From: a virus | Length of the DNA: 49,973 nt | IMG/VR virus record: IMGVR_UViG_3300038558_000037 | Coordinates: 1-49,973 of that record | Strand: one strand, 5' to 3' | In this document: piece after piece, positions 32,147 to 39,405 of the stretch | Position numbering within the stretch: position 1 is the first letter of the stretch | Layout: every line of letters begins with the position of its first letter | Notes under the pieces: model-generated | What the model saw: only the letters and a program-made list of their open reading frames with translations | Told to the model about the DNA's origin: nothing | The model's database searches: none | Position numbers and translations under genes: made by a program

Positions 32147-33973
32147 TCAATGTCTAAAATGCAATAGTTTATCAACCTCAGCGGTATACCAATTGAGATC
32201 GATGTCAGCTGGGGGCCGTCCATCGAAGCAATCGCAAACCACTACCGGACGTCCGCCCTGCAAGCGCGTGATGCGCTGGTCGACTTTGCCAGCCAGCGGG
32301 GGCGCTATTTTAACGAGCGGGTGACCCGCCACAGCAACGTAATATCGCGTCGTTCGTTGCGCCGGCATACCGCCCCACTCGAGCCGGTCTTTGCCGCGCA
32401 TGCGGGCTCTGATCAGGAAGTCCCACGGATCACGCTGCAGGTGTTCGCTCAGGTAGGCGCGGATGTCCTGGCCGTGCACAAGCGCCGCTTCGGCCGCCCG
32501 TGGCACGCACAGCGCACTCGGGTCATCCCACCAATCAATTTTATATTCGTAGGCACCCTTGCGCTTAACTTTTCCATCGACGCGTTCGGCTAGGTAGTTG
32601 TTCACGTCGCGCAACCATAGGCGGCGATATTCGGCAGTTTCCAGCTTGAGACCGGTCACGCTTTGCCACCACTGCAACACTGATTCAGCCTCTCTCCGCC
32701 GGGCGCGAGATGATAGCACTGTGATTCCGTCCGTATTTGCCTGCAGGATCTCCGCTCCGGGGATCTCGCCGAGTGCTTCGGCGAGCATGCATAGCAGTAA
32801 TTGTCCGTTCACTGTTATACTGAGCATAAAACCGACATCAAAAAATCCACGGCTATGCGGGTTGCCACTGTCGCCGAATACAGCATTCAGCGCCAACTTC
32901 AGCGCGGCATTTTCCGGACTGCCTTTTGCATGCGTCTGACGCCGGGCGAACACTTCGGCGTAGACTTCACAGAAATCTTGACCGAGATGGGCGGGCCTGA
33001 GTTTGTTGACGATCGCCAGCGATGGATAATACGACGTCACGTCAACATCGAGGATCTCATGCACTGCGTCGGCGGCTACAGCTCGACGCTCAACACTTCC
33101 ATGCAAGCCTCCGACGCCGAATCGATAAGTGATACCGCGGTGGTGCGCGCGTACATCTGGGAAAGCCTGACGCACCTGCGCTGCCGGTATTGATGCGCTG
33201 CGGAATTTGTCGAGTACCTCGAGGAACGGTTGCGATCTCAGTTGCACCTGCGGAAGGATAAGATCGGTCAATGCAATCTGGTCGCGAACCGTGCGCAAGC
33301 CCGTACATCCTGGTGACCGCCGCTCGAGCTCGCGGCGCAAAATTGATTTGCCGATTGACGCATCGGACGCGCTCAAAAATTCACGTCCGAGCGTCTCGCG
33401 GAATTTGATTTGTGGCTCGCTCAAATGCAGCAGCCGTCCGGTTTCCAGCACGTCATGGCAGCAATAACCAATGGTGTCGTCCATTTGCTGAGGCGTCAGC
33501 CAGGTTCCTACAGGCCAGGGCATTTCCTGGACGTGAGGGCTACGCATTGTCACCTGCAGCGCTTTCAGCGACGTAGCGCGCGCGCGGTTGTCGAGGTGAT
33601 GCACCCGCATCAGATCGAGCTGTGGCGCCAGCTGGTGGCGATCCCACACGGTATAGCGATGGCGTGCGCCCGGCGGGCTGGCGATGATTTCCTGTGCGAG
33701 ATTGTAGAGCCGACGTGCCGCCCCAAGACCGCCAAGGGCGGCGAGCTCGCCCGAGCGGGCCGCCTGGCATAGCCAGTGAATGAGCGGATAATCGAACATC
33801 AGGTTGTTGAAACCAACCATACACTGCAACGTCGGTATCACCATGGCCAGGGATTGCGAGTCGTCGCGTCGCTCTGACACTTCATAAACGCCCATGCGGT
33901 CGGCGCCGAGGTGCCAAAGCACGCAGCAGAAAAAGTTGGGGAACGTCTCACAATCATGGATGGTATATTTCAT
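32147..33973 (-). CDS. Family B DNA polymerase
   Basis: This 608-residue enzyme is the probable replicative polymerase. The N-terminal exonuclease has IHDCETFPNF (Exo I), MVGFNNLMFDYPLIH (Exo II) and IGYCCHDVLET (Exo III). The polymerase has LDVDVTSYYPSLAIV as motif A (normally DxxSLYPS), ALKLALNAVFGDSG as motif B (KxxxNSxYG-like) and LQANTDGITVLSS as motif C, where NTD replaces the more common DTD; the Asp needed for catalysis is present. No protein-primed insertion is obvious. It starts at ATG 33973, next to a repeated 23-base segment shared with the end of the methyltransferase gene. Confidence 0.88.
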   Translation of the reverse strand: MKYTIHDCETFPNFFCCVLWHLGADRMGVYEVSERRDDSQSLAMVIPTLQCMVGFNNLMFDYPLIHWLCQAARSGELAALGGLGAARRLYNLAQEIIASPPGARHRYTVWDRHQLAPQLDLMRVHHLDNRARATSLKALQVTMRSPHVQEMPWPVGTWLTPQQMDDTIGYCCHDVLETGRLLHLSEPQIKFRETLGREFLSASDASIGKSILRRELERRSPGCTGLRTVRDQIALTDLILPQVQLRSQPFLEVLDKFRSASIPAAQVRQAFPDVRAHHRGITYRFGVGGLHGSVERRAVAADAVHEILDVDVTSYYPSLAIVNKLRPAHLGQDFCEVYAEVFARRQTHAKGSPENAALKLALNAVFGDSGNPHSRGFFDVGFMLSITVNGQLLLCMLAEALGEIPGAEILQANTDGITVLSSRARRREAESVLQWWQSVTGLKLETAEYRRLWLRDVNNYLAERVDGKVKRKGAYEYKIDWWDDPSALCVPRAAEAALVHGQDIRAYLSEHLQRDPWDFLIRARMRGKDRLEWGGMPAQRTTRYYVAVAGHPLVKIAPPLAGKVDQRITRLQGGRPVVVCDCFDGRPPADIDLNWYTAEVDKLLHFRH

Positions 33974-34181
33974 GATTGACTGACCAATGATGATATATCT
34001 TCATACATTGTAGTTGTTTCGATTATTTTTCCAGATGAAAGATGAATGATTGCTTTACCATTTTCGTTAAATATAGCCTCGATATGATCAATAAATATTA
34101 ATACAATCGGTTCATTTGTATTTTTAACAATTTGAATTGTTTTCATGTGATTTAAACCCTCGCAATCATGGATGGTGTATT
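33947..34181 (-). repeat. 23-bp direct repeats flanking the small insert gene
   Basis: Positions 33947-33969 and 34159-34181 match at 21 of 23 bases. The left copy is the beginning of the polymerase gene (Tyr-Thr-Ile-His-Asp-Cys-Glu); the right copy covers the last codons of the methyltransferase gene and still encodes the same peptide in another frame. It looks like a partial duplication of the polymerase start, formed when the small gene entered. Confidence 0.85.
33970..34146 (-). CDS. Small AT-rich insert gene (58 aa)
   Basis: This 58-residue protein (starts MKTIQIVKNTNEPIVLIFID) lies between the cytosine methyltransferase and polymerase genes. The frame is open upstream to 34539, but only the part from ATG 34146 is independent of the methyltransferase. 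Its base composition is far more AT-rich than its neighbours, and it is flanked by near-identical 23-base direct repeats, so it looks like an inserted cassette. Its stop overlaps the polymerase start. Function unknown. Confidence 0.6.
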   Translation of the reverse strand: MKTIQIVKNTNEPIVLIFIDHIEAIFNENGKAIIHLSSGKIIETTTMYEDISSLVSQS

Positions 34182-35266
34182 GCACCGCAGATCCTCTGAC
34201 CGATCCAACACATAATCGAAACGGCCATGCTGTTACCGAGAGCACGATACCGCGGTCCGTCGGCCGCCGGTTTGCCACGATAGATGATAGCCGTGTAATC
34301 ATCGGGAAATCCCATAAGGCGTTCGCACTCGCGGGGAGTGAGGCGGCGGACTCCAACTGCTGTATGACCTCCACCATGGCCGTTACCGCGTAACGTGCCG
34401 GGAATATCGCCGATGGCGCCAGCCTTGCAATCAAATGCCGTGACGAATGTCTCGCTGTCAAAATCCATACGGCCGACGCCGCCCTTGGCATTGAGCGCTG
34501 CGGCAACGTCAATCGGGCCTGATGTGTTGTTGCCGCCATAGGCGAGGATTCCTCGGCCTGTGCCGTCTTCGATGGCTATCCCTTCAAGCCCGCCACCTGC
34601 TGAAGTGCGAGCATTAAGCGTTCCGGTAATATTTTCCCGCGCTTCTCGGCGCGGTGCAAGATACCAGCCGCCGCTTTTGGGCTCAAAAAGTACCGCTGCG
34701 GGATCGGTCCAACTTCTAAAACCTGCGATAACGAACACGCGTTTGCGTCGTTGGGCGAGGCCGAAATATTGAGCATCGAGAATCCGCCAAACAGCTCGTG
34801 CTTTTGGTCCGGCAACCATACCCGCACTTGGCCACCGTCTGCGACCGGCTGGCAAACATAAGGGAGCATCCGCGCCGACAAGTCCGCCCAGGAAACAACC
34901 AAAGGTGTTGTCGGGCATGTTGAGAACACCGGGCACATTCTCCCAGATGGTATATTCGGGGTTGAGTTCATGTGCGAGTCTCACATATGCAAGCATTAGA
35001 TTGCTGCGGTCATCGGCGAGGCCGCCGCGCAGACCGGCAACAGAAAACCCTTGACAAGGCGTTCCGCCGACAAGCACGTCAACCGGTCCAAGCGATTTGG
35101 CGTCTATCGTCGTAAAGTCGCCGAGATTTGGCACTTCCGGCCAACGTTCGGCAAGCACGGCGGAAGGAAAGGATTCAATTTCGGAGAACGCCACCGGGCG
35201 CCAGCCGAGCGAGTGCCAGGCCTGTGTTGCCGCTTCTATGCCGCTGCATACGCTTAAATATTGCAT
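34166..35266 (-). CDS. Cytosine-C5 DNA methyltransferase
   Basis: This 366-residue enzyme methylates cytosine in DNA at a specific site. Ordered motifs are clear: I (LSVCSGIEAATQAW), IV with catalytic Cys (VGGTPCQGFS), VI (TIWENVPGVLN), VIII (QRRKRVFVIAGF), IX (RECERLMGFPDDYT) and X (GNSMAVSIMC). The target-recognition region between motifs VIII and IX holds short repeated Thr-Leu-Asn-like stretches. No restriction endonuclease lies nearby, so it is an orphan type, probably protecting phage DNA from host nucleases. It lies within the replication operon. Confidence 0.95.
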   Translation of the reverse strand: MQYLSVCSGIEAATQAWHSLGWRPVAFSEIESFPSAVLAERWPEVPNLGDFTTIDAKSLGPVDVLVGGTPCQGFSVAGLRGGLADDRSNLMLAYVRLAHELNPEYTIWENVPGVLNMPDNTFGCFLGGLVGADAPLCLPAGRRRWPSAGMVAGPKARAVWRILDAQYFGLAQRRKRVFVIAGFRSWTDPAAVLFEPKSGGWYLAPRREARENITGTLNARTSAGGGLEGIAIEDGTGRGILAYGGNNTSGPIDVAAALNAKGGVGRMDFDSETFVTAFDCKAGAIGDIPGTLRGNGHGGGHTAVGVRRLTPRECERLMGFPDDYTAIIYRGKPAADGPRYRALGNSMAVSIMCWIGQRICGAIHHP

Positions 35267-35270
35267 ATAA

Positions 35271-35411
35271 TTAATCCGGAACTTCCGTCCATCCTATCAT
35301 AATTCCAATTGTAATCATCCACATATCATTGAAACCAGTAAAATAGATTATAATAATTGTTGGAATTACTACTATTAAATATGCTAAAATTTTTATGATA
35401 ATGTTTCGCAT
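35271..35411 (-). CDS. Small membrane peptide (46 aa)
   Basis: A 46-residue frame from ATG 35411 to TAA at 35271 begins MRNIIIKILAYLIVVIPTII and continues as one long hydrophobic helix, ending DMWMITIGIMIGWTEVPD. AT-rich codons suggest a different origin than its neighbours. It fills the gap between the methyltransferase and the 80-residue gene. Single-span phage peptides can be toxic or regulatory; nothing more can be said. Confidence 0.5.
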   Translation of the reverse strand: MRNIIIKILAYLIVVIPTIIIIYFTGFNDMWMITIGIMIGWTEVPD

Positions 35412-35412
35412 A

Positions 35413-35655
35413 TTATTCTATCCTGTAGTCATTAAAACATTCGAGTAACACTGTACGAAATTTAATTTGTAACATCGATATTTGTTTACTTGTTAAATTG
35501 CCAACACCTCGAATTTCGAGACATGTGATGTGCAAGACATCATATCTACTTTCATGTAACTGATGAATCGACAAACCTAAAGATTCAGCAGTTTCAAAAT
35601 TAATTTTTACGATTTTCATGATTGCAGATTTTATTTTTGCATCATCTACCGACAT
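35413..35655 (-). CDS. Hypothetical AT-rich protein
   Basis: This 80-residue protein starts MSVDDAKIKSAIMKIVKINF and has GLSIHQLHESRYDVLHITCL near residue 28. It overlaps the end of the UvrD-like gene by 14 bases; a GTG at 35658 is one codon earlier. It is AT-rich compared with the helicase, like the neighbouring 46- and 58-residue genes. No family recognised. Confidence 0.5.
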   Translation of the reverse strand: MSVDDAKIKSAIMKIVKINFETAESLGLSIHQLHESRYDVLHITCLEIRGVGNLTSKQISMLQIKFRTVLLECFNDYRIE

Positions 35656-37045
35656 CACACATATCCTTCATAAAAGCATCGGCCAACTGTGCCGGCACGG
35701 CCAGTTCACGTTTTGCCCGCGTGCTGGCGACGTAGAACAATCGCCGTTCCTCGAGTGATGGCTCACTGCGTGCGAAATCGGCGCCGAGCTCCACTTCCGG
35801 CCATTCCAGACCTTTGGATTTATGGGCGGTACAAACTGTACAACCATTGAGCATCGGTGATTGCGTGACTTGACTGAGCAACTGCAGCAGTTCTCCGCAG
35901 CCATGATTGTCGACCAACGACACCAGCACGCGCAGACTGCCGCCCTCTTCTGATTCGGCAAACTCCTGCACCTCCCGCCAAGTGGCAAAGCCAAGTAGTT
36001 CGGCGCCGATGGCGGGTTCGTTGCGTCGCAGACGCTGAGCATCTTCAACAAGTGCTATGAGCTCTTGCACCCCGCCCGGCACGTGCACGGTCTCCCCGCA
36101 TGCAAGGCGTTCGGCGATCGTTTCGACAACGCCAGCGTTCGTACGATGCAAGACCGCGTTCGTCTGCCAATCGGGATCTGAGACCACGTCGGTTATACCT
36201 GGCATACCACGGACCGGTATTGATTCGCCCATGGCTGCAAGAAGCCGGCTGGCATGCTCGGCGATGCGCGGTCCGAACCGGAACGATTGCGTGAGTCGTG
36301 CTTCAACGCCTGGTAGCTGCTGCAATGCATCAACAGCGCCACGCCACGCATAAATTTGTTGGTGGGGATCTCCCACCGATACCACCTGACATTGTTGATT
36401 AGTCAGCACGCCTACTAATACCGGATTGAGATCTTGTGCCTCGTCTACCATGATGCAGCCGTACGAAGCGTCGAGTCTGGGATTAGTCAGTGCCCAGACT
36501 TTCAAATATCCATCATGTCCAAGCGGTAAATCGCCGGCGGCGCTGCTCATTCGTTGCCACGTGGCTGCGGCATGTTTAGCCAGTGCCGCGCGCTGTAATT
36601 TCCAAGTCGTGTCACTGTCGATTTTGACCGGCCTTGGCACGTGATGCGGCGCCGGTAACGCGTCGGCCGACTGGCAAAACCGCCGCAGTGTGCCGACGAT
36701 GAGTTGTATCGCCACGCGATCGCCTATGCCGTCAACTCGGATATTCCGAAGCATGCGGCTGCTCATTGTCGTGCGCATGCGGTCATCGCTGTAGCCGAGT
36801 CCGCGTACGTGCCGGTAGGCGAGGCTGTGCGCTGTTCGACATTCAACCGGCGTATGTGCGAACTTGCCTGCTGCCTCGATGGCGATTGCTTTGTTGAAAG
36901 CCACATAGAGCCCGCGCACGTGGAGTTGTCGAGCCATGGCAACGAGTGTCGCTGTTTTCCCCGCACCAGCGTAAGCGATGACCCGAAGCGGCTGGCCCGT
37001 GGATTGCGCGGCAACTGCGGCGGCTTGCTCGTCGGTGAGTTTCAT
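35642..37045 (-). CDS. UvrD/Rep-like SF1 helicase
   Basis: This 467-residue helicase has the SF1A motif set in order: Walker A VIAYAGAGKTATL, FNKAIAIEAA, TAHSLAYRHVRG, Walker B CIMVDEAQDLNPV, GDPHQQIYAWRGA, LTQSFRFGPRIAEHA, VCTAHKSKGLEWPEV and FYVASTRAKREL. It is short for UvrD/Rep because insertion subdomains are reduced, like phage Dda-type helicases. It should unwind DNA 3' to 5' during replication or recombination. It shares an ATGA with the XRE gene, so regulator and helicase are co-expressed. Confidence 0.93.
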   Translation of the reverse strand: MKLTDEQAAAVAAQSTGQPLRVIAYAGAGKTATLVAMARQLHVRGLYVAFNKAIAIEAAGKFAHTPVECRTAHSLAYRHVRGLGYSDDRMRTTMSSRMLRNIRVDGIGDRVAIQLIVGTLRRFCQSADALPAPHHVPRPVKIDSDTTWKLQRAALAKHAAATWQRMSSAAGDLPLGHDGYLKVWALTNPRLDASYGCIMVDEAQDLNPVLVGVLTNQQCQVVSVGDPHQQIYAWRGAVDALQQLPGVEARLTQSFRFGPRIAEHASRLLAAMGESIPVRGMPGITDVVSDPDWQTNAVLHRTNAGVVETIAERLACGETVHVPGGVQELIALVEDAQRLRRNEPAIGAELLGFATWREVQEFAESEEGGSLRVLVSLVDNHGCGELLQLLSQVTQSPMLNGCTVCTAHKSKGLEWPEVELGADFARSEPSLEERRLFYVASTRAKRELAVPAQLADAFMKDMCDVGR

Positions 37046-37290
37046 TCAATCCTCGCAGCAACGGCGCGGCGGGCCTCTACAAACGCCCTACCGTAAGCGA
37101 CAGCGGTATTCACCGAATTGCGGTTCTTCAGCAGCAGCATGAGAATAACCGCTACCCGCTGTTCTACCGCTTCGGTCCCATGTTCCATCCGCGATATGTG
37201 CTCACGGCTCATTCCGCAGATGGTCGCCAGCTCAATACCGCTGAGCTTGAGCTCGAGCCGTGCCTCACGCATCTCTTGACCTGTCATCAT
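37042..37290 (-). CDS. XRE-family transcriptional regulator
   Basis: This 82-residue protein has a lambda-repressor-type helix-turn-helix: SGIELATICGMSREHISRME, with the recognition helix around MSREHISR. The start at ATG 37290 is chosen because the open frame extending to 37380 runs through a perfectly repeated operator-like sequence. It lies at the head of the leftward operon and beside the rightward promoter at 37437-37465, so it likely sets the balance between the two operons, probably by binding the duplicated element directly in front of it. No cleavage or dimerisation domain of CI type is attached. Confidence 0.8.
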   Translation of the reverse strand: MMTGQEMREARLELKLSGIELATICGMSREHISRMEHGTEAVEQRVAVILMLLLKNRNSVNTAVAYGRAFVEARRAVAARIE

Positions 37291-37294
37291 TGAC

Positions 37295-37367
37295 TTATGC
37301 TCACTTGTCGTATTATCAGTGTACAACTTGCTGGTTATGCTCACTTGTCGTATTATCAGTGTACAAC
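37295..37367. promoter_or_regulatory. Duplicated 33-bp operator-like element
   Basis: Two perfect 33-base copies at 37295-37327 and 37335-37367 (period 40) sit directly upstream of the XRE gene. Each contains TTGT-14-ACAA, a dyad that could bind a dimer. The spacing of 40 bases places both sites on nearly the same face of the helix. They could form the autoregulated operator of the XRE gene. Confidence 0.7.
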
Positions 37368-37436
37368 CTAATGTTGACATCTCGTCAGGGGTGTTAATAA
37401 CTCAAAAAAAAAATTGATGCAAGGTCATTTTTTCTA

Positions 37437-37465
37437 TTGACGTCACATCACATATGACCTATATT
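37437..37465 (+). promoter_or_regulatory. Sigma-70 promoter reading right
   Basis: TTGACG at 37437-37442 and TATATT at 37460-37465 are separated by 17 bases. The region is bracketed by inverted AGGTCAT (37422-37428) and ATGACCT (37454-37460), which may be a binding site overlapping the -10. The first start codon is 73 bases downstream. Confidence 0.7.
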
Positions 37466-37537
37466 CTATTCATAGACAGGGCGGTGGCCCAGACAGAACG
37501 GCAACCTCGGCGGGCACCCAACTAACGGAGAGAGAAA

Positions 37538-37657
37538 ATGAAGACCATCATTACCCTGATCGCAGTCATCGCAATCGCCACAATTATCTATGCCGCCGGC
37601 GCACCGACGGTAGCCGGTATCTTCGCCATCGTTGGTGGCTGGATGGCCGGCCGTTAA
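37538..37657 (+). CDS. Small membrane peptide (39 aa)
   Basis: A 39-residue frame begins MKTIITLIAVIAIATIIYAA and ends GWMAGR. It is one membrane helix with a Gly-rich end, close to the composition of small phage toxins and host-interaction peptides. ACGGAGAGAGAAA is an unusually strong ribosome binding site, so it is well translated. It is the first gene after the promoter. Too short for family assignment. Confidence 0.6.
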   Translation: MKTIITLIAVIAIATIIYAAGAPTVAGIFAIVGGWMAGR

Positions 37658-37738
37658 TCGCAACCGCCCACCGGCGACCGACATGCGAACCATCAAAGAG
37701 CTCATGAAAAGCTCAAACCTAGATTGGGACATAGAAGG

Positions 37739-37762
37739 GAGCGGGAGAAACCCCGCTCTTTC
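37739..37762 (+). terminator. Hairpin terminator or attenuator
   Basis: GAGCGGG and CCCGCTC enclose a six-base loop and are followed by TTTC. It lies after the 39-residue gene. A 40-codon frame (37683-37805) crosses the hairpin, with no ribosome site, and I doubt it is a gene. Confidence 0.55.
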
Positions 37763-37813
37763 AAGTAGAAACCAAGTAATGCTACAACTGAGCATAACTA
37801 AATGAGGTCGATA

Positions 37814-37975
37814 ATGCTTACACTGATTATTTTTCTATTCACCGCAACCCCTGTTGAAGCTCAAACACGGTTTCCGTGGACAACTCGGCCGTGTCGACAG
37901 TGTATAAATTCTTGCAGAATGGCCGGCAATCCTCCAGCGGAATGTCCTAATATTTGCAAGTATGTTTGCAAGTGA
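37814..37975 (+). CDS. Secreted cysteine-rich small peptide (53 aa)
   Basis: A 53-residue frame starts at ATG 37814, with GAGG six bases upstream. The N-terminus MLTLIIFLFTATPVEA is a signal peptide with a likely cut before Gln17. The 37-residue mature part holds six Cys (27, 30, 34, 44, 48, 52) spaced CxxC, CxxxC, then CxxxCxxxC, consistent with three disulfides or a metal site, and a net positive charge. It is unlike any phage family I recognise. A perfect 49-base hairpin begins right after the stop. Possible roles are a periplasmic inhibitor or a disulfide-stabilised exported factor. Confidence 0.6.
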   Translation: MLTLIIFLFTATPVEAQTRFPWTTRPCRQCINSCRMAGNPPAECPNICKYVCK

Positions 37976-38024
37976 ATGATGCCCGTAACTGCCGGTCCAT
38001 CGGACCGGCAGTTACGGGCATCAT
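37976..38024 (+). other. Perfect 23-bp hairpin
   Basis: The arms at 37976-37998 and 38002-38024 are exact inverted copies with a loop of three bases. It begins immediately after the stop of the cysteine-rich peptide gene. With no T-tract downstream, it is not a typical terminator; an RNA stabiliser, RNase III substrate or replication-related cruciform are possible. Confidence 0.9.
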
Positions 38025-38045
38025 GCCCGATCAGAGGAGAATGCA

Positions 38046-38231
38046 ATGCGACAGTCTATTATAAATCTCTGGTTACTCTGTGAGACGCTTTCAATCGAAA
38101 CAGATGTTCTCAGATTTGATACTGATAAAACGAATATCATGACAAAATTGTCATTGATCCGCGCTCACATTACATCGATTGAAACTGCGATCGACGAACT
38201 GGAGGTTGAATTAAATGAAACTACAAATTAG
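38046..38231 (+). CDS. Small helical protein (61 aa)
   Basis: This 61-residue protein begins MRQSIINLWLLCETLSIETD and continues as amphipathic helices (KLSLIRAHITSIETAIDELE). AGGAGA sits six bases before ATG 38046, favouring this over ATG 38041, whose frame stops at once. It overlaps the next gene by 17 bases. No family known. Confidence 0.6.
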   Translation: MRQSIINLWLLCETLSIETDVLRFDTDKTNIMTKLSLIRAHITSIETAIDELEVELNETTN

Positions 38232-38409
38232 ATATACAAGGCTTATGCCTTGTAACTGTATCGTATGTACCGAGGATCAATCGGAGTGGTGGTTAGTCCC
38301 AATCGTATATAACGGTTGGCATTTCCGCACGGTTCTGCCGATGGGTTATGCGTTACCTACAGAAGTTGCACCGAATTATCTAAGGTTTGGATTGGGTATA
38401 CCAAAATGA
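38215..38409 (+). CDS. Small hypothetical protein (64 aa)
   Basis: This 64-residue protein has a CNCIVC pair of cysteines near residue 13 and the aromatic segment EWWLVPIVYNGWHFRTVLPM. A small zinc- or thiol-bearing beta protein is plausible. It overlaps genes on both sides by 17 and 4 bases, so the three small proteins are translated as a group. Confidence 0.55.
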   Translation: MKLQIRYTRLMPCNCIVCTEDQSEWWLVPIVYNGWHFRTVLPMGYALPTEVAPNYLRFGLGIPK

Positions 38410-38519
38410 TCTGGCTTGTCGTTGGAATAGCAGCATTTGTCGTGTTCGGCATCGTGTCTTTGGTTTTACATGATGCTACGAGCGAACCCGAAGATTGGGA
38501 ACGACATTACTATGACTGA
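38406..38519 (+). CDS. Small membrane peptide (37 aa)
   Basis: A 37-residue frame begins MIWLVVGIAAFVVFGIVSLV, one membrane helix, and ends DWERHYYD. An ATGA-type overlap joins it to the preceding gene. It is the last gene of the rightward small-protein operon; two terminator hairpins follow. Confidence 0.55.
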   Translation: MIWLVVGIAAFVVFGIVSLVLHDATSEPEDWERHYYD

Positions 38520-38524
38520 ATTAA

Positions 38525-38587
38525 GCCGGCGCTTTATAGGCGCCGGCCATTTAGCCGGGCGCCCGTCAGAGCGCCCGGCTTTTTTAT
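38525..38587. terminator. Double-hairpin terminator
   Basis: A first hairpin at 38525-38547 (GCCGGCGC arms) is followed by a second at 38553-38580 (AGCCGGGCGC arms) leading into TTTTTATTT. It ends the rightward operon. The minus-strand gene from 39405 stops at the edge of this element, so it may serve both. Confidence 0.88.
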
Positions 38588-39405
38588 TTAGTCCCCAAGA
38601 ACGCCGGATATGGCGTTGCACCCGGATATTGATTAGAAGGGGATGCAGTCGCCGGGAAGCCAGGAGCTCCCGCCGAGTGCGCAGGGCCCGGGCCCGCGGT
38701 GCCCGGGACAGCCTGGCCGCCGGCAGGGCTCATAGGGAAGCCCGGGCCTGCGGTGCCACCGACAACTGGGCCGCCAGTACCAGCGCCGCCAGAGAACCCG
38801 ACCATGCCACCTGCAGGTGACAGCGGTGTCGCGCTTACACCTTGTGGCACTGTCGCAGGGCGCCCTGCGAACGTCTGTTCAGGCGTCGGGCCGGATTGGA
38901 TTTCCGGCAGATAACCGAGCAACCTCACCATTTCCGGATTGAGGTATACGCCTGCAGTGCTATCGACATTTTTATTGATGTCGACGCTGATTCCGACATC
39001 AACACAGTAACCACACTTTACCAATGACGGATCGATCAATTGATTTTGAGCATTACAGCACGAGATGACACCGAGCGAGGTGCTCAGCTTAAAAACCCAA
39101 CAACCAGCGTAACCTTCTTTGCCTTGCGCCTTGGATCCGTCGCCGTCTTCAATCTTCCAATGAAATGGTCCGGCAAGTCCTGGCTTGATCATCTCTAGAA
39201 CCTGCGGCGCAGATTGATAACCGGCCCAAGCAATTTGCATGATCTGATTAATGATACCGCCAACTTCAGGATCAGTTTTCGGTACGGCCACGGCCAAGAA
39301 CCAATTTGGTTTTTCCTTTGGACGGCCTTGCGGATCTTTGTCTTGTTTGAACGTCGGTGAGCCCTGGACGATACGCCCGGCAGGCAGGTACATCTTAACG
39401 GCCAT
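38584..39405 (-). CDS. ssDNA-binding-like protein with low-complexity tail
   Basis: This 273-residue protein starts MAVKMYLPAGRIVQGSPTF. Residues 1-170 resemble DUF2815-type proteins, phage OB-fold binders of single-stranded DNA: PTFKQDKDPQGRPKEKPNWF, PFHWKIEDGDGSKAQGKEGY, GYCVDVGISVDINKNVDSTA and GVYLNPEMVRLLGYLPEI. Residues 185-273 are a Gly/Pro/Ala-rich linker, as in the disordered tails of SSB-type proteins that recruit partners. It lies in an operon with a DUF2800-like protein, the usual companion. I chose ATG 39405; an upstream start at 39429 overlaps the next gene by more. Confidence 0.7.
   Translation of the reverse strand: MAVKMYLPAGRIVQGSPTFKQDKDPQGRPKEKPNWFLAVAVPKTDPEVGGIINQIMQIAWAGYQSAPQVLEMIKPGLAGPFHWKIEDGDGSKAQGKEGYAGCWVFKLSTSLGVISCCNAQNQLIDPSLVKCGYCVDVGISVDINKNVDSTAGVYLNPEMVRLLGYLPEIQSGPTPEQTFAGRPATVPQGVSATPLSPAGGMVGFSGGAGTGGPVVGGTAGPGFPMSPAGGQAVPGTAGPGPAHSAGAPGFPATASPSNQYPGATPYPAFLGTK

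Noticed and set aside
33970-34539. Extended 189-residue version of the small insert gene
   Set aside because: Its first 131 residues lie antisense-like within the methyltransferase frame and show no own character; only the last 58 residues are AT-rich and distinct.
37683-37805. 40-codon frame between the two small-protein genes
   Set aside because: It crosses a terminator hairpin and has no binding site, so it was not called.
37861-38046. Minus-strand ORF opposite the cysteine-rich peptide
   Set aside because: It runs through the perfect hairpin and against the operon, and lacks a binding site.
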